Numbered from the stretch's first letter, positions 1 to 9,696 are shown. The stretch is DNA of 64,000 nt from Aquidulcibacter sp. (GCA_027532555.1 JAPZTJ010000032.1:1-64000); one strand, 5' to 3'. Numbers and translations are program-made. Notes: generated by a model from the letters alone, not told the origin.

Positions 1-139
1 AATGGTGATGCCAGGCGACAACATTAAGATCATGGTTGAACTGATCACCCCGATCGCCATGACCCAAGGCCTGCGCTTCGCGATCCGCGAAGGCGGCCGC
101 ACCGTTGGTGCAGGCGTTGTGGCAGCTGTGGTTGAATAA
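1..139 (+). CDS. tuf: Elongation factor Tu, C-terminal end (partial)
   Basis: Only the last 45 residues are in the window, ending at the TAA at 137-139. The reading frame gives [20 protein letters not shown] and then a stretch ending [14 protein letters not shown], which is the conserved end of domain 3 of EF-Tu, the GTPase that delivers aminoacyl-tRNA to the ribosome. The 5' part lies before base 1. An intrinsic terminator follows within 35 bases, so this gene ends its transcription unit. It stands next to uvrB and not next to rpsJ (30590), so it is not in the str-S10 arrangement. It may be one of two tuf copies, which the window cannot decide. Confidence 0.95.
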   Translation, partial: MVMPGDNIKIMVELITPIAMTQGLRFAIREGGRTVGAGVVAAVVE

Positions 140-169
140 GACCAACAACAGTCTCCTAGACATTAAGAG

Positions 170-200
170 CGCCCCAGCTGAAAGGTCGGGGCGTTTTTTT
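170..200 (+). terminator. Intrinsic terminator of tuf
   Basis: A CGCCCC/GGGGCG stem is followed directly by seven T residues, 30 bases after the tuf stop codon. It is a typical Rho-independent terminator on the plus strand. Confidence 0.9.
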
Positions 201-213
201 GTACCTGCGCGCT

Positions 214-306
214 TGTCATCCCCGCCGTAGCGATAGCGCAGAGCGGGGACCCCTTGGAACTTTACAGAACAAGGTCCCCGATTGGCTGACGCCATCGGGG
301 ATGACA
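214..306. repeat. REP-like nested palindromic element
   Basis: The 11-base end TGTCATCCCCG (214-224) is exactly inverted at 296-306. Inside are two hairpins: one with CCCCG/CGGGG arms (about 219-247) and one with an eight-base TCCCCGAT/ATCGGGGA stem (about 273-301). The two units face each other, as in paired REP elements. No other copy of the TGTCATCCCC end was noticed in the window, so its status as a dispersed repeat is inferred from form only. It lies between the tuf terminator and uvrB. Confidence 0.6.
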
Positions 307-392
307 GTTACGAAAAAAAATCCCTTACCAAAAATGTTCAGTCTTTGATTCGCCCCCTACCCAAACCGCGATATTCTCCCTATGTTCTCCTG

Positions 393-2723
393 ATGGCGCG
401 TACCCCTTCCTCCCGACCTCGTAAGCCCAATGCCCATCCAACAACGGACAAGATGCAGGCGTGGGAGAATATCAAGAAGTTGCGGGCTGAGGCTGATGCT
501 CTCGATGATCCCAAGCCCAATGCCCAAACGGTCACGGGGGTTGAGTTTGCGGGTGATCCGTTCGTCTATGATTTTGACTATAATGTGCTCGATGCGCGCG
601 GCAGTGCTGCTCCGCCCGCTTGGCAGCCCCATCGCCCCGATCTGCCAGAGAAGTTTGAAGGCGGTAAGCGCTTTGAATTGGTAAGCGACTATCAGCCCGC
701 AGGTGACCAGCCCGCCGCTATTGAGGCTTTGTGTGAAGCCGCTCAAGAAGGGGATAAGGATCAGGTGCTGCTGGGCGTTACAGGCTCTGGCAAGACCTTC
801 ACCATGGCGCAAGTGATCAATCGACTGCAGCGGCCTGCGTTGATCCTCGCCCATAACAAAACACTGGCGGCGCAGCTCTATGGGGAGTTCAAGAATTTCT
901 TTCCCAATAATGCGGTCGAATATTTCGTCTCTTATTACGACTACTATCAACCTGAAGCCTATGTGCCGCGGACCGATACCTACATCGAGAAAGAAAGTAA
1001 CATCAACGAACAGATTGACCGGATGCGCCATGCGGCCACCCGCGCCATTCTGGAACGCGATGATGTGATCATCATCTCGTCGGTCTCGTGCATTTACGGC
1101 ATTGGCTCGGTTGAGAGCTATTCCTCCATGACCTTTGTCTTGAAGCCAGGTGATCGGGCCGACCCGCAAACGGTGACGCGCGATCTGGTGGCACTGCAGT
1201 ATAAGCGGAATGACATCTATTTCGCGCGTGGCAATTTCCGCCTGCGCGGTGATGCGCTGGATATCTTCCCCGCACACTATGAAGACCGGGCTTGGCGTGT
1301 CTTGTTCTTTGGCGATGAGGTTGAGGCGATCCATGAGTTTGACCCGCTGACGGGCAAGAAGACGGCTGACCTCGAGGCCATCAAAGTTTATGCCAATAGC
1401 CACCATACGACGCCGCGCCCAACGCTAAGCCAAGCGATCGAGAAGATTAAGGCCGAGGCCAAGGCCCGCGTGGAATGGTTTGAGCAAAATGGTCTGTTGA
1501 TTGAAGGCCAGCGTTTGAAGCAGCGCACTGATTTTGATCTCGAAATGCTGCTGGCTACCGGTTCATGCGCCGGGATTGAGAATTATTCCCGCTATCTCTC
1601 TGGACGCAATCCGGGTGAGCCGCCACCGACCATGTTTGAATACATCCCCGACAATGCACTCGTATTCGTCGACGAAAGCCATGTGACGATTCCTCAAATC
1701 GGCGGGATGTTCCGGGGCGATTATAGCCGTAAGAAGACCTTGTCGGATTATGGCTTTCGCTTGCCTTCTTGCATGGACAATCGACCGCTGCGGTTTGAGG
1801 AATGGGATGCGATGCGGCCCCAGACCATCAGCGTGTCGGCAACGCCGGGGCCGTGGGAGATGAACCAGACCGGCGGCGTGTTTGTTGAGCAAGTCATCCG
1901 CCCAACCGGGCTGATCGACCCACCTGTCGAAATACGCCCCGTGACGGGCCAAGGCTTTACCCAAGTTGATGATTGTATCGCCGAGTCACGGAATACCATT
2001 GCCGCAGGTGGTCGCGTCTTAGTTACGACTTTGACCAAGAAGATGGCCGAAGATCTGAGCGAATATATGCATGAGCAGGGCCTGAAGGTCCGCTATATGC
2101 ACAGCGATATTGATACGGTCGAGCGGATTGAGATCATTCGCGACCTTCGCCTCGGCAATTTTGATATTCTGATCGGGATCAATCTCTTGCGCGAGGGTCT
2201 TGATATTCCCGAGTGCCAGTTGGTCTGTATTTTAGACGCCGATAAGGAGGGCTTCTTACGTTCTGAAACCAGTCTGGTTCAGACGATTGGTCGGGCGGCG
2301 CGCAATGTCGATGGTCGCGTGATTCTCTATGCGGACTCCATCACGGGTTCTATGAAGCGCGCCATTGACGAGACCGATCGCCGTCGCGCCAAACAAGTGG
2401 CTTGGAACGAGGCCAACTGCATCACGCCTCAATCCATCCGCTCTAACATTCATGATATCCTCAATAGCCCCTATGGCAAGGAAGGCGTCACGATTGGTCT
2501 GGGGGCCGATAGCGATGCGACGGCCAATGTCAAAGGTAAGGGGCGGGCTAAAGGCAAGGCGGAGGTTCTGCCAGAGGCAGGCGCACCCGGGCATAATTTC
2601 AAAACGGCATTGGCTGATCTGGAGAAGCGAATGCGCGCCGCAGCAGCGGACCTTGAGTTTGAAGAGGCCGCCCGCCTGCGCGACGAGATCAAGCGGCTGG
2701 AGCGCTTGGAATTGGGGATGTAG
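393..2723 (+). CDS. uvrB: Excinuclease ABC subunit B
   Basis: UvrB is the damage-verifying helicase-like subunit of UvrABC nucleotide excision repair; it takes DNA from UvrA and recruits UvrC. The start at 393 gives 776 residues, roughly 100 longer than the E. coli protein, the extra being a basic N-terminal extension before the first helicase domain. The Walker A motif GVTGSGKT is at about residue 128. The tyrosine-rich beta-hairpin that probes the duplex ([12 protein letters not shown]) is near 185, DESH follows in the middle, and a UVR coiled-coil motif ([15 protein letters not shown]) lies at the C-terminus. The frame stays open upstream to 282, but that part falls in a palindromic repeat, so 393 is preferred. 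It appears to be a single-gene unit. Confidence 0.97.
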   Translation: MARTPSSRPRKPNAHPTTDKMQAWENIKKLRAEADALDDPKPNAQTVTGVEFAGDPFVYDFDYNVLDARGSAAPPAWQPHRPDLPEKFEGGKRFELVSDYQPAGDQPAAIEALCEAAQEGDKDQVLLGVTGSGKTFTMAQVINRLQRPALILAHNKTLAAQLYGEFKNFFPNNAVEYFVSYYDYYQPEAYVPRTDTYIEKESNINEQIDRMRHAATRAILERDDVIIISSVSCIYGIGSVESYSSMTFVLKPGDRADPQTVTRDLVALQYKRNDIYFARGNFRLRGDALDIFPAHYEDRAWRVLFFGDEVEAIHEFDPLTGKKTADLEAIKVYANSHHTTPRPTLSQAIEKIKAEAKARVEWFEQNGLLIEGQRLKQRTDFDLEMLLATGSCAGIENYSRYLSGRNPGEPPPTMFEYIPDNALVFVDESHVTIPQIGGMFRGDYSRKKTLSDYGFRLPSCMDNRPLRFEEWDAMRPQTISVSATPGPWEMNQTGGVFVEQVIRPTGLIDPPVEIRPVTGQGFTQVDDCIAESRNTIAAGGRVLVTTLTKKMAEDLSEYMHEQGLKVRYMHSDIDTVERIEIIRDLRLGNFDILIGINLLREGLDIPECQLVCILDADKEGFLRSETSLVQTIGRAARNVDGRVILYADSITGSMKRAIDETDRRRAKQVAWNEANCITPQSIRSNIHDILNSPYGKEGVTIGLGADSDATANVKGKGRAKGKAEVLPEAGAPGHNFKTALADLEKRMRAAAADLEFEEAARLRDEIKRLERLELGM

Positions 2724-2887
2724 GGGCGTCTTGGTACTTGGTTGCACAATTCCCGCTTAGGAACGGCTCTAAGCCTCCCTGCGCCTCCAAAAGGCTTACC
2801 GCACAAAGCAGAGGGCACCAAACCATGGCGCTGGCATACAGGCGCTCACAAGTAAGCGAGCTAGATTTTTGCCCTTTGACATCACAA

Positions 2888-2923
2888 ACCAAAAAGCGCG
2901 CTCTGGATATCCAAAGCGCGCCT
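2888..2923 (-). terminator. Intrinsic terminator of rpmG
   Basis: A nearly perfect palindrome (GCGCGCT arms around TGGATATCCA) is followed on the minus strand by a run of five T residues. It sits 30 bases past the rpmG stop. The interval 2724-2887 between uvrB and this hairpin holds nothing else recognisable. Confidence 0.85.
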
Positions 2924-2952
2924 AAAAGGGCGATCTCACCAAAGGGAGAAGC

Positions 2953-3120
2953 TTACTTAATTTTGCCTTCGACAAACTCAACATGCTTACGCACGACTGG
3001 GTCGTACTTGTTCATGCGCAGCTTTTCAGTCTTGGTGCGTGCGTTCTTCTTGGTGACATAGAAGAAGCCGGTGCCAGCAGACGAGTTCAGGCGGATTTTG
3101 ATGGAGGCCGGTTTGGCCAT
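2953..3120 (-). CDS. rpmG: 50S ribosomal protein L33
   Basis: This small gene of 55 residues begins [20 protein letters not shown] and continues with [21 protein letters not shown], the L33 family signature. It has the usual family length. It lacks the zinc-binding cysteines of the C+ form, so it is the zinc-independent type. L33 is a component of the large ribosomal subunit near the E site. It is transcribed alone on the minus strand with its own terminator, away from the main ribosomal cluster. The downstream plus-strand uvrB converges on it. Confidence 0.96.
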   Translation of the reverse strand: MAKPASIKIRLNSSAGTGFFYVTKKNARTKTEKLRMNKYDPVVRKHVEFVEGKIK

Positions 3121-3189
3121 GATAAATCTCCCGCGGTTGCGGTATGGGTGAATCTGAGGGGGCGCTTAGACCCTAAACTGCGGCAAAGG

Positions 3190-4356
3190 TCAAGACTTTC
3201 TCTGCGCTTGATGCTGCACAGCGATGGCGCAAATCGGTGTGAGGGCCATGACGGCCAACCCGGCGAGAAAGCCCGACGGGCCAAGGGTTTGAAGTAGGGT
3301 GCCGCCGGCCAAGGGTGCGATCAATTGCCCAACGCCATAGCTGCCACCATAGGCCGCATTTGCCCCAGCTAATTCAGTCTTACCGAAGCGCTCGGCAAGC
3401 CCCATTAGGCCCAAGGTATAGAATCCTGTGACGCAGCCAGACCATAGGAAGCAAATTGCATAGGCCTCTGTCGGTGATTTGGCGATCATCAGCATGAATG
3501 GACCAATAAAGCCGATGACTGCGACGGCCAGCAGCGTACGGGTGCGTCCATAGCGGTCTGCCAGCATCCCGATGGGCCCCTGCAGTAAGATATTGCCTAG
3601 TCCGCTGGCAGCAATCAAATAGCCCGCAGCAGCGTCTTCAAAGCCCACTTCGCGGACCCAGAGGGGGAAGAGGTTGAAGGCGCTGGTCTCGATCGCCCCC
3701 ATCGCGAAGGCAGGGACAAAGAGGGCAGGTGCAATCATCAGGCGGGCGAGAAGGGCTGAGGGCTTAGCTTCAGCACCTTCTGGCCGGGTAGCAGCAGGCG
3801 TCTTGAAGAGGAGGAGGGGCAAGGTGGCCAGCGCCATAATCGCTGCGCCAGCGAACGGGGTTGCCGGGCCTTGATGGCCCAATTGGGCGATGACGAACCC
3901 GCCGATGCCAAAGCCACCTGCGAAGGTCGCAGCATAGAGCCCCAGTAGGCGGCCGCGCAAATGGGCGGGTGCAAGTTCTAGGAACCAAGCTTCCGACGCT
4001 ACGAAGATAATCGTCAACGAGGTGGAGAAGCCAAAGCGGATCGCCGTCCATATCCAAATATTGTCTGTGACCGGATAGAGCAGGAACATGGCGCTGGAGG
4101 CTAAGAGGCCGCCGCCCAAGATCACCTTCACGGGAAAGCGCCCCATCAGCCAAGGAACGACGGGTGTGCATAATAAACCTGCCAATCCGGCAAAGGTCAT
4201 CAGGAAGCCGACCTCCGTGGGGGTCATGCCAGTGTCGTCCAGCGTCAGAGCGAACAAGGGGGCGTTGATAGCAATTCCGACAGCTGCGATCAGGCCGCAG
4301 CTAAGCGCGGTTCCAATGCCGGCCCAAGTCGCCGCACTCATGCTGGGTTCGCTCAT
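3190..4356 (-). CDS. MFS transporter
   Basis: The 388-residue protein has about twelve hydrophobic segments in two halves. It carries the MFS loop signature after helix 2 (PWLMGRFPVK) and the matching GMLADRYGRTRT in the second half, so it belongs to the major facilitator superfamily of inner-membrane secondary transporters, in the small YfcJ/drug-sugar porter style. The substrate cannot be read from the sequence. The start MSEPSMSAATWAG at 4356 is chosen because it overlaps the stop of the NUDIX gene as ATGA, which indicates translational coupling. The two genes form an operon read leftward. Confidence 0.88.
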   Translation of the reverse strand: MSEPSMSAATWAGIGTALSCGLIAAVGIAINAPLFALTLDDTGMTPTEVGFLMTFAGLAGLLCTPVVPWLMGRFPVKVILGGGLLASSAMFLLYPVTDNIWIWTAIRFGFSTSLTIIFVASEAWFLELAPAHLRGRLLGLYAATFAGGFGIGGFVIAQLGHQGPATPFAGAAIMALATLPLLLFKTPAATRPEGAEAKPSALLARLMIAPALFVPAFAMGAIETSAFNLFPLWVREVGFEDAAAGYLIAASGLGNILLQGPIGMLADRYGRTRTLLAVAVIGFIGPFMLMIAKSPTEAYAICFLWSGCVTGFYTLGLMGLAERFGKTELAGANAAYGGSYGVGQLIAPLAGGTLLQTLGPSGFLAGLAVMALTPICAIAVQHQAQRKS

Positions 4357-5111
4357 AAGCGGTCCATCAGGGGGCCAGTCCGGCCCCAACGCAGGAAAGC
4401 GGGGCTATGCGGCTGATTTGGGCTCTGCAAGCGGGTTTGAACTTCAGTCAAGATGAAACGGGTGACATTGGGCAAATCCAAGCCGAAAGCCTCGTCTAGA
4501 CTGAACCAACGTAAGTCTTGCATCTCCGCCCCATCGCGTGCTGGTCGCATATCATAGAGCGCCTCTTCGGCATTAGCGATGAAGAAGCGTGCATCAAATC
4601 GCTTATGGCGTTGGGGCGGCGTGATCGCGCGGGCGAAGAAGCGCAGTGGGCTGAGGTGGGGAGCGATGCCTGCTGCTTTAAAGCTGGTCCAGCCCGCATC
4701 CAATGTCCGCACGGGTAACGAGCTTGGCTTGCCAATCAACAGGCCAGTTTCCTCCCAGGTCTCGCGAATGGCTGCCAATCCAAAGGCGCGCGGATGACGG
4801 GTCTTATTTGCCTTTGAGAGGTCCTCGGCAGATTGAGGATGTAATTCATCATGGGCGTCAACGAAGCGGTCGCAACGGTCTACTTTGCCACCGGGGAATA
4901 CGTATTTGTCTGGCATGAAGCTATGACCGCTGGCCCGCCGGCCCATAAGGATTTTGGGCCCAGACTGGGCGTGCTGGATCAAGATCAGCGTTGCCGCATC
5001 CTTGGGGCGCGGCGCGCGGGCAGGGGCGTCTGGACTGCCAGCCTGATAGGGCATGTCGCGTTCTGCGGTCGGATCAAGGGCGAGAAGGTTGTCAGTCTGA
5101 GTCATGGCCAT
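4353..5111 (-). CDS. NUDIX hydrolase (NUDT19-like)
   Basis: The 252-residue protein has a split Nudix box. The Gly-Gly element (FPGGKVD, residues 72-78) and the catalytic RETWEETG helix (116-123) are separated by about 37 extra residues rather than the usual five. Such an insertion is known in the NUDT19/RP2p group, which includes CoA diphosphatases, so hydrolysis of a nucleoside diphosphate linked to a large moiety is likely. The substrate remains inferred. The first ATG (5111) is followed by a second two codons later, so the start may be 5105. The stop overlaps the start of the MFS gene downstream. Confidence 0.88.
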   Translation of the reverse strand: MAMTQTDNLLALDPTAERDMPYQAGSPDAPARAPRPKDAATLILIQHAQSGPKILMGRRASGHSFMPDKYVFPGGKVDRCDRFVDAHDELHPQSAEDLSKANKTRHPRAFGLAAIRETWEETGLLIGKPSSLPVRTLDAGWTSFKAAGIAPHLSPLRFFARAITPPQRHKRFDARFFIANAEEALYDMRPARDGAEMQDLRWFSLDEAFGLDLPNVTRFILTEVQTRLQSPNQPHSPAFLRWGRTGPLMDRL

Positions 5112-5190
5112 GGGTTTAAGTTGATTGCCGCAAATGGGAAGTCCCCATCTGTGTTTTGGCTTTTGGCCTTTGGCGTCGGCCCACCCCCAA

Positions 5191-5223
5191 TAAAAAAGCC
5201 CCCAACCCGAAGGTTGAGGGCTT
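5191..5223 (-). terminator. Intrinsic terminator of the TonB-dependent receptor gene
   Basis: On the minus strand an 11-base-pair stem (AGCCCTCAACC pairing with GGTTGGGGGCT, one G-T pair) closes a TTCG tetraloop and runs into six T residues. It lies 27 bases beyond the receptor stop codon. Confidence 0.93.
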
Positions 5224-5249
5224 TAATTTTAATCTAGGTCAGCCAGAGC

Positions 5250-7871
5250 TTACCAGATGTGCTTCACCGACACGCCATAGGTCCGTGGTGGGCTTGGGTA
5301 GCCCGAGATGGAGCCGTCTTGTGCGACGCTGTCGAAGATGGTGGTCAAGTAACGCTCGTCCGTCAGGTTACGGCTCCAAGCAGTGAACTCCCACCCATTG
5401 CTCGTTGCGAAGGTGATGCTCGCATTGAGGCTGATCGGTTGGTAGGTATAGGCTTCAGCCGCTTTCAAGTTGGCAGCGTTACGAGCATCACGGCCAGCTT
5501 GGGTTGCTGGGAAGGCTGACGCCGGATTCAAATTCAGACCTTGGCTGAGTTGAGTTTCCGAAGTCCAGAAGTAGTCCGCACGATAGGTGATACGGTTATC
5601 GTTAGACAATGGCTGGATAAACGTTGCCGATGCATTGTAGGTGAATTCGGCAATACCTGCTGGGGTACGGCCAGTATAATCGCCATACGCACCGCCCTTG
5701 AAGTCGTCATACAACGGATCAAGATAGGTGGCTGCATAGGTCAAGATCAATGGACGAATTGGACGATAAGTCGCATCAAACTCAACACCCTTGGTCGACT
5801 GCTTACCAGCGTTTGCCAGAATGAAGCCGGTTCCAGTGAAGGTGTTTGATTGGAAGCCGTCAATCGCTTGATCAAACAAAGTCAGGTTGAACGCACCTTT
5901 TGGGAAGCGTGCTTTCAAGCCGATTTCATAGACAGTTGCTTCTTCAGGACCAGCAAAGCGGCTGCCGGTTCCCAAGTTTGTCAGAGCCAAACCAGCACTC
6001 CGAATTTTCGAAGGTGGTGGGTTTGTAATCGGACTGCCAGGAATGAAGTCCGCTGGCGATGGCTTGGAGTCGCGTGAGAGGTTGAACGACGTTGCCTTAA
6101 AGCCGGTCGCATAGCTGGCATAGGCGTTGAAGTTATCGTTGATTTCCCATGCAAGACGGACCGAATAAGTGGTGTTCTCATCGTTCGAACGACCGCTTTC
6201 AACCGCATTTGGGATGTTCAAGAATGGACGCTGGAACTGAACTGCGGTCAGGCCCAAGAAGGCGTTACAGGTCGGCAAGCCAAACGGAGAAGGCGGCTGA
6301 GGACATGCCACCCCAGCGATCGAGCGCGCATAAGCTGCAGCACCGGCTGCCCCGATTGCTGGCGTCAAAGCGCCTGCATAGAAAGCGTCGCCAAACACAA
6401 CCAGATCAAGGTTTGCGAATGGTTCAGTCGCTGTCACATCAGTCCGAACTTTCTTGGCGTCCTTGGTATAGTTGAAGCCGCCGGTCAGCGTGAGGGAATC
6501 CGTGATTTTGTAATCAACGGTGCCGAACACGGACTGAGCGTCTGCATCCAAACCAAACTTTTCTCGCGTTCCGGTCCCGTTAGCAAAATAGGTGCCCGAT
6601 GGGAGGCGGTTTGTTGCTTCGATCAGCAGGATTGGCGAGGAAGCCCCACCGGTCAGAGCCAGCACGTAGTTGCGGAAGTCTTTTCCATAAACCACGGCCG
6701 AATCTTGCTTGATGTTTTCTTTGAACAAATAGCCACCGAGCAAGAAGTTTACTGGGCCGTCATAGTTTGACGTCAAACGGAATTCTTGGGTCAGGGTGTC
6801 GATGTCTTGAATTTGCGGCACGCTTGCCAAACCAGCGCTGGTGAAGTCGACGTCACCGTCTTGCTCACCATGCGAGTTGCGATAGGCCGAAATCGAGGTG
6901 AACGACAATTTGCCGAAGTCATAATCGACTTGCATCGAAATGCCGCGGTTCTCGATCAAATTGGTTGGTGGAACGTCTGAATAAACCCGATCACCGAAGG
7001 AGGAGTTTTCAACGATGCGTCCGCCGATTGCCTTGATGGCAGCACTTGCAGGGCCGCTCAAAACGTTCGCCACAGCGCAGCACAATTCGTCGAGCTTGTC
7101 ATAGTCTGCAATCAAGCGAACTTTGAGATTGTCGCTTGGTTTGATTAGCAAGTCTGCGCGCACATTGAAGCGGTCGCGATTGTTGATGTCTACGCCAAGG
7201 CCGATGTTTTCGACATAGCCATCACGCTTGTTATAGCCAAACGACAAAGCACCAGCAGCATTTTCACCCAATGGGCCTGTGATGTCAGCCTTAGCAACAA
7301 TCGCGTTGAAGTTGCCATAGCTCAATTCGGCCGAACCACCATACTCAAACTTTGGCTCGCGGGTGACTAGCGAGATCACACCTGCCGAAGCGTTTTTGCC
7401 GAACAGAGTGGATTGTGGGCCACGCAATACTTCGACGCGCTGAAGGTTTGGAAGATCGCCGATCGAAGCAGCCGCGCGCGAGCGATAAACGCCGTCAATA
7501 AAGATCGCGACAGAAGGTTCGATACCCGCATTGTTCGCACCATTGCCAAAGCCGCGAATGATAAAGGTTGCGTTGGTGGAGCTTTGGTTGGTGCTGACGC
7601 GCAGCGATGGAACCAAAGTTTGAATGTCGTTCAAATCGCGAACTTGTGCCTTGTTGATGGTGTCAGCCGAAGTCACCGACACTGCAACCGGGATGGATTG
7701 CAAGGTGGTTTCGCGCTTTGTCGCCGTCACGATTACGACTTCGGTTTCCTGTTCGGCTGCTGCAGCCGGTGCAGTTTGGGCTTGTGCGACGCCAGCGAAG
7801 CCGAGGCCGGCAAAGCAAATGGACGAAAGCAGCGCAATTCGGCTGATCTTAGAAGTGCTGTTTGAACGCAT
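5250..7871 (-). CDS. TonB-dependent outer-membrane receptor
   Basis: This 873-residue receptor has a Sec signal peptide (MRSNSTSKISRIALLSSICF, cleavage after AQA), then an acidic stretch with a TonB-box-like EVVIVTATKRE. A plug domain follows (IPVAVSVTSADTINKAQ, and VEVLRGPQSTLFGKNASAGVI), and then a long beta-barrel with the aromatic C-terminal end GVSVKHIW. The plug sequence matches the class common in sphingomonads and caulobacters that import plant- or algal-derived carbohydrates and small organics. The ligand is not readable. The start 7871 is chosen because the signal peptide begins there and GGGGAAAC precedes it. The next upstream gene on the strand is a 2OG oxygenase, 260 bases away. 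Confidence 0.95.
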   Translation of the reverse strand: MRSNSTSKISRIALLSSICFAGLGFAGVAQAQTAPAAAAEQETEVVIVTATKRETTLQSIPVAVSVTSADTINKAQVRDLNDIQTLVPSLRVSTNQSSTNATFIIRGFGNGANNAGIEPSVAIFIDGVYRSRAAASIGDLPNLQRVEVLRGPQSTLFGKNASAGVISLVTREPKFEYGGSAELSYGNFNAIVAKADITGPLGENAAGALSFGYNKRDGYVENIGLGVDINNRDRFNVRADLLIKPSDNLKVRLIADYDKLDELCCAVANVLSGPASAAIKAIGGRIVENSSFGDRVYSDVPPTNLIENRGISMQVDYDFGKLSFTSISAYRNSHGEQDGDVDFTSAGLASVPQIQDIDTLTQEFRLTSNYDGPVNFLLGGYLFKENIKQDSAVVYGKDFRNYVLALTGGASSPILLIEATNRLPSGTYFANGTGTREKFGLDADAQSVFGTVDYKITDSLTLTGGFNYTKDAKKVRTDVTATEPFANLDLVVFGDAFYAGALTPAIGAAGAAAYARSIAGVACPQPPSPFGLPTCNAFLGLTAVQFQRPFLNIPNAVESGRSNDENTTYSVRLAWEINDNFNAYASYATGFKATSFNLSRDSKPSPADFIPGSPITNPPPSKIRSAGLALTNLGTGSRFAGPEEATVYEIGLKARFPKGAFNLTLFDQAIDGFQSNTFTGTGFILANAGKQSTKGVEFDATYRPIRPLILTYAATYLDPLYDDFKGGAYGDYTGRTPAGIAEFTYNASATFIQPLSNDNRITYRADYFWTSETQLSQGLNLNPASAFPATQAGRDARNAANLKAAEAYTYQPISLNASITFATSNGWEFTAWSRNLTDERYLTTIFDSVAQDGSISGYPSPPRTYGVSVKHIW

Positions 7872-7881
7872 GTGTGTTTCC

Positions 7882-7920
7882 CCAAAAAATTTTTTTTGGT
7901 CCAAACCCAGCAAAACTGGG
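7882..7920 (-). promoter_or_regulatory. Hairpin-forming leader before the receptor start
   Basis: On the minus strand, a five-base stem CCCAG/CTGGG (7906-7920) is followed by an A/T-rich self-complementary stretch (7882-7899). The end of that stretch runs into the GGGG of the ribosome binding site. The pairing could mask the site, but this is inference only. The rest of 7872-8131 shows no gene. Confidence 0.3.
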
Positions 7921-8131
7921 GATTGGCCTTTGTTGTCCGAAGATGAATACATCTCGGTCTGTTATATCGTTAGACTGCTCGCTTTCAACCTGCAACACGC
8001 GGGAAGCGTTTTTCCGCCTCTTGACTGCAAGCCTTCGAGAGTGTTGCCCGAAAGGCGCAAAAATCCGGGCAATTTCATCCAAGATGCCAGTGATTTAGGC
8101 TGTTTTCGCCTAAAATCATAACAAAAGATGA

Positions 8132-9061
8132 TTAAGCAAGCTTAATTTCGCGAAGCCTCTGCTCCAAAAACGCCTGAGCGTTGATTGGTTCGTACTTAAT
8201 CGGGCCATTCATTGGCAGAGTTTCGATCAATACGTCTGGCGAGAAGTGTAAGAAAAACGGCGAAGAATAGCGGGCAAATCGCGCACGCTCTGGTTCTGGG
8301 TTGATAACTCTATGCACGGTTGAGGGTAGGCGATCATTGGTGAGGCGCGCCAGCATGTCGCCAATATTGATCACCACACAGCCTTCTGGTGCAGTAACAG
8401 CCTGCCATTGGCCTGATTTATCAAGCAATTGAAGGCCAGGTTCTTCCGCCCCCAGCAATAGCGTAATCACATTGATGTCGCCATGCGCACCGGCGCGGAT
8501 AGCCCCGGGGGTAACGTCGGGGCCGAGCGCTGGGTAATGCAGGGTGCGCAGGATCGAATTGCCTTCGGCAACCTTGTCGTCGAAATAGTCGGTTGGCAGT
8601 TCCAAATAGGTGGCTATTGCGCGCAGGATGCGTTTGCCCAAATGATCGAAGTCTTCAAACATCGCCTTCTGGCTGGCATCAAAGTCCGGCACTTCAGGCA
8701 TGGGCACATTGGGAGGCATCACGTTTGCAAAGCGATGATCTTCGGGCAAATCCCGGCCTTGGTGCCAGAATTCTTTCAGGTCCGCGATCGTATGATCCTT
8801 AGCTGTCTCGACTCCAAAGGCGGTATAGCCGCGCTGGCCAGCCCCGATTGGAGACTTATAGGATTTCTTCACATCCACCGGTAAGGCAAAGAATGCCTTG
8901 GCTTTCTCCAAAGTGGCGTCAATGACTCTCTGATCTACGCCATGGTCTGCGACGATCGCAAAGCCAAACCTCTCAAACCAGCCGCCCAGTTCTTTCGAAA
9001 ACCCGGCAAAATCGGTGTCATAGGTTTTCATGGATACGGGTTTGATAACAGACTCGGGCAT
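8132..9061 (-). CDS. 2-oxoglutarate/Fe(II)-dependent oxygenase (isopenicillin N synthase-like)
   Basis: The 309-residue protein has the DIOX-N domain (residues about 10-120) and the C-terminal 2OG-Fe(II) domain. The iron ligands are visible as His193-x-Asp195 (AHGDIN) and His250 (VHRV). The 2-oxoglutarate anchor is Arg264-x-Ser266 (RYSS). It therefore carries the complete facial triad of the isopenicillin-N-synthase-like family, which hydroxylates or oxidises small molecules in the cytoplasm; the substrate is unknown. The frame is open a further 16 codons to a TTG with no good binding site, so MPESVIKPVS at 9061 is used. Its position upstream of the TonB receptor could mean it modifies an imported compound, which is inference. 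Confidence 0.9.
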   Translation of the reverse strand: MPESVIKPVSMKTYDTDFAGFSKELGGWFERFGFAIVADHGVDQRVIDATLEKAKAFFALPVDVKKSYKSPIGAGQRGYTAFGVETAKDHTIADLKEFWHQGRDLPEDHRFANVMPPNVPMPEVPDFDASQKAMFEDFDHLGKRILRAIATYLELPTDYFDDKVAEGNSILRTLHYPALGPDVTPGAIRAGAHGDINVITLLLGAEEPGLQLLDKSGQWQAVTAPEGCVVINIGDMLARLTNDRLPSTVHRVINPEPERARFARYSSPFFLHFSPDVLIETLPMNGPIKYEPINAQAFLEQRLREIKLA

Positions 9062-9157
9062 GGTGAGGGGCTCCAAAACGGCCTTGGCTTCTAAGGGAAG
9101 GGCACTCAAACCTCAAGGTGTCAAAGCGCCACAGGTTAGCCACTTCCGCAAATGTAT

Positions 9158-9212
9158 AAGATGTTTGACATTTGTGTGCGCCCTGCCTAATAACGGCTAT
9201 GTAAAACATCTT
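9158..9212 (+). promoter_or_regulatory. Putative promoter and operator of the membrane protein/XRE pair
   Basis: TTGACA at 9165-9170 and TAATAA at 9188-9193 are separated by 17 bases, giving a plausible housekeeping promoter. A nine-base inverted repeat AAGATGTTT (9158-9166) / AAACATCTT (9204-9212) brackets it, so a dimeric repressor bound to both arms would cover the promoter. The downstream XRE protein is the obvious candidate binder. Confidence 0.45.
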
Positions 9213-9243
9213 TGTCATTTTGGCGCGATGAAAGGTCTTACAC

Positions 9244-9696
9244 ATGACACTTGCGGAAAAAAGGGCTGGGTTATCGCTCGCTATTGGGATTTGCATCTTC
9301 GCCTATCTGACAGCCAATATGATAGATGGTTGGGCTATCCCTGACCAAGAGGCGCGCCATATCTGGCGGACCTGGTTATTTGTTCTTGGCCTCGGCACTG
9401 TGGGTGAGGGTGCTGTAAGTATTTGGGCAAATTACATGCGCCAGCAGGGGGCATTGGAGGACGAGCGGGACGAACAAATCATTGCTCGAGCAGATCGACT
9501 TGGCCTGCTTGTGGGGTTTTGTGCAATCAATGTGCTTATCTGGCAAATCCTGTTGCAATCGACTTTTCCAACCCCAGTCCAGTGGACCTTGAATATCCAG
9601 CATTTGCCAACCTTGTTCTTTGTTCTGATGTCGGTTTTGTTTCTGTGCCATGGGGTTAAGCAGGTCATGATCCTTGTTCTGGGTCGCTTATCCTAA
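9244..9696 (+). CDS. Four-helix inner-membrane protein of unknown function
   Basis: The 150-residue protein has four predicted membrane segments (about residues 9-27, 41-62, 87-105 and 123-145). A charged cytoplasmic loop between the second and third segments contains LEDERDEQIIARADRLG. This loop and layout resemble the DUF2178-type membrane proteins that are found with small XRE regulators. The function is unknown. Its stop codon overlaps the start of the next gene in TAATG, so the two are translationally coupled. It is divergent from the 2OG oxygenase gene. Confidence 0.75.
   Translation: MTLAEKRAGLSLAIGICIFAYLTANMIDGWAIPDQEARHIWRTWLFVLGLGTVGEGAVSIWANYMRQQGALEDERDEQIIARADRLGLLVGFCAINVLIWQILLQSTFPTPVQWTLNIQHLPTLFFVLMSVLFLCHGVKQVMILVLGRLS

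Noticed and set aside
257-270. Possible LexA box upstream of uvrB
   Set aside because: Two GAAC copies are present, but with six bases between them instead of the seven of the alphaproteobacterial SOS box, and they lie inside the palindromic element.
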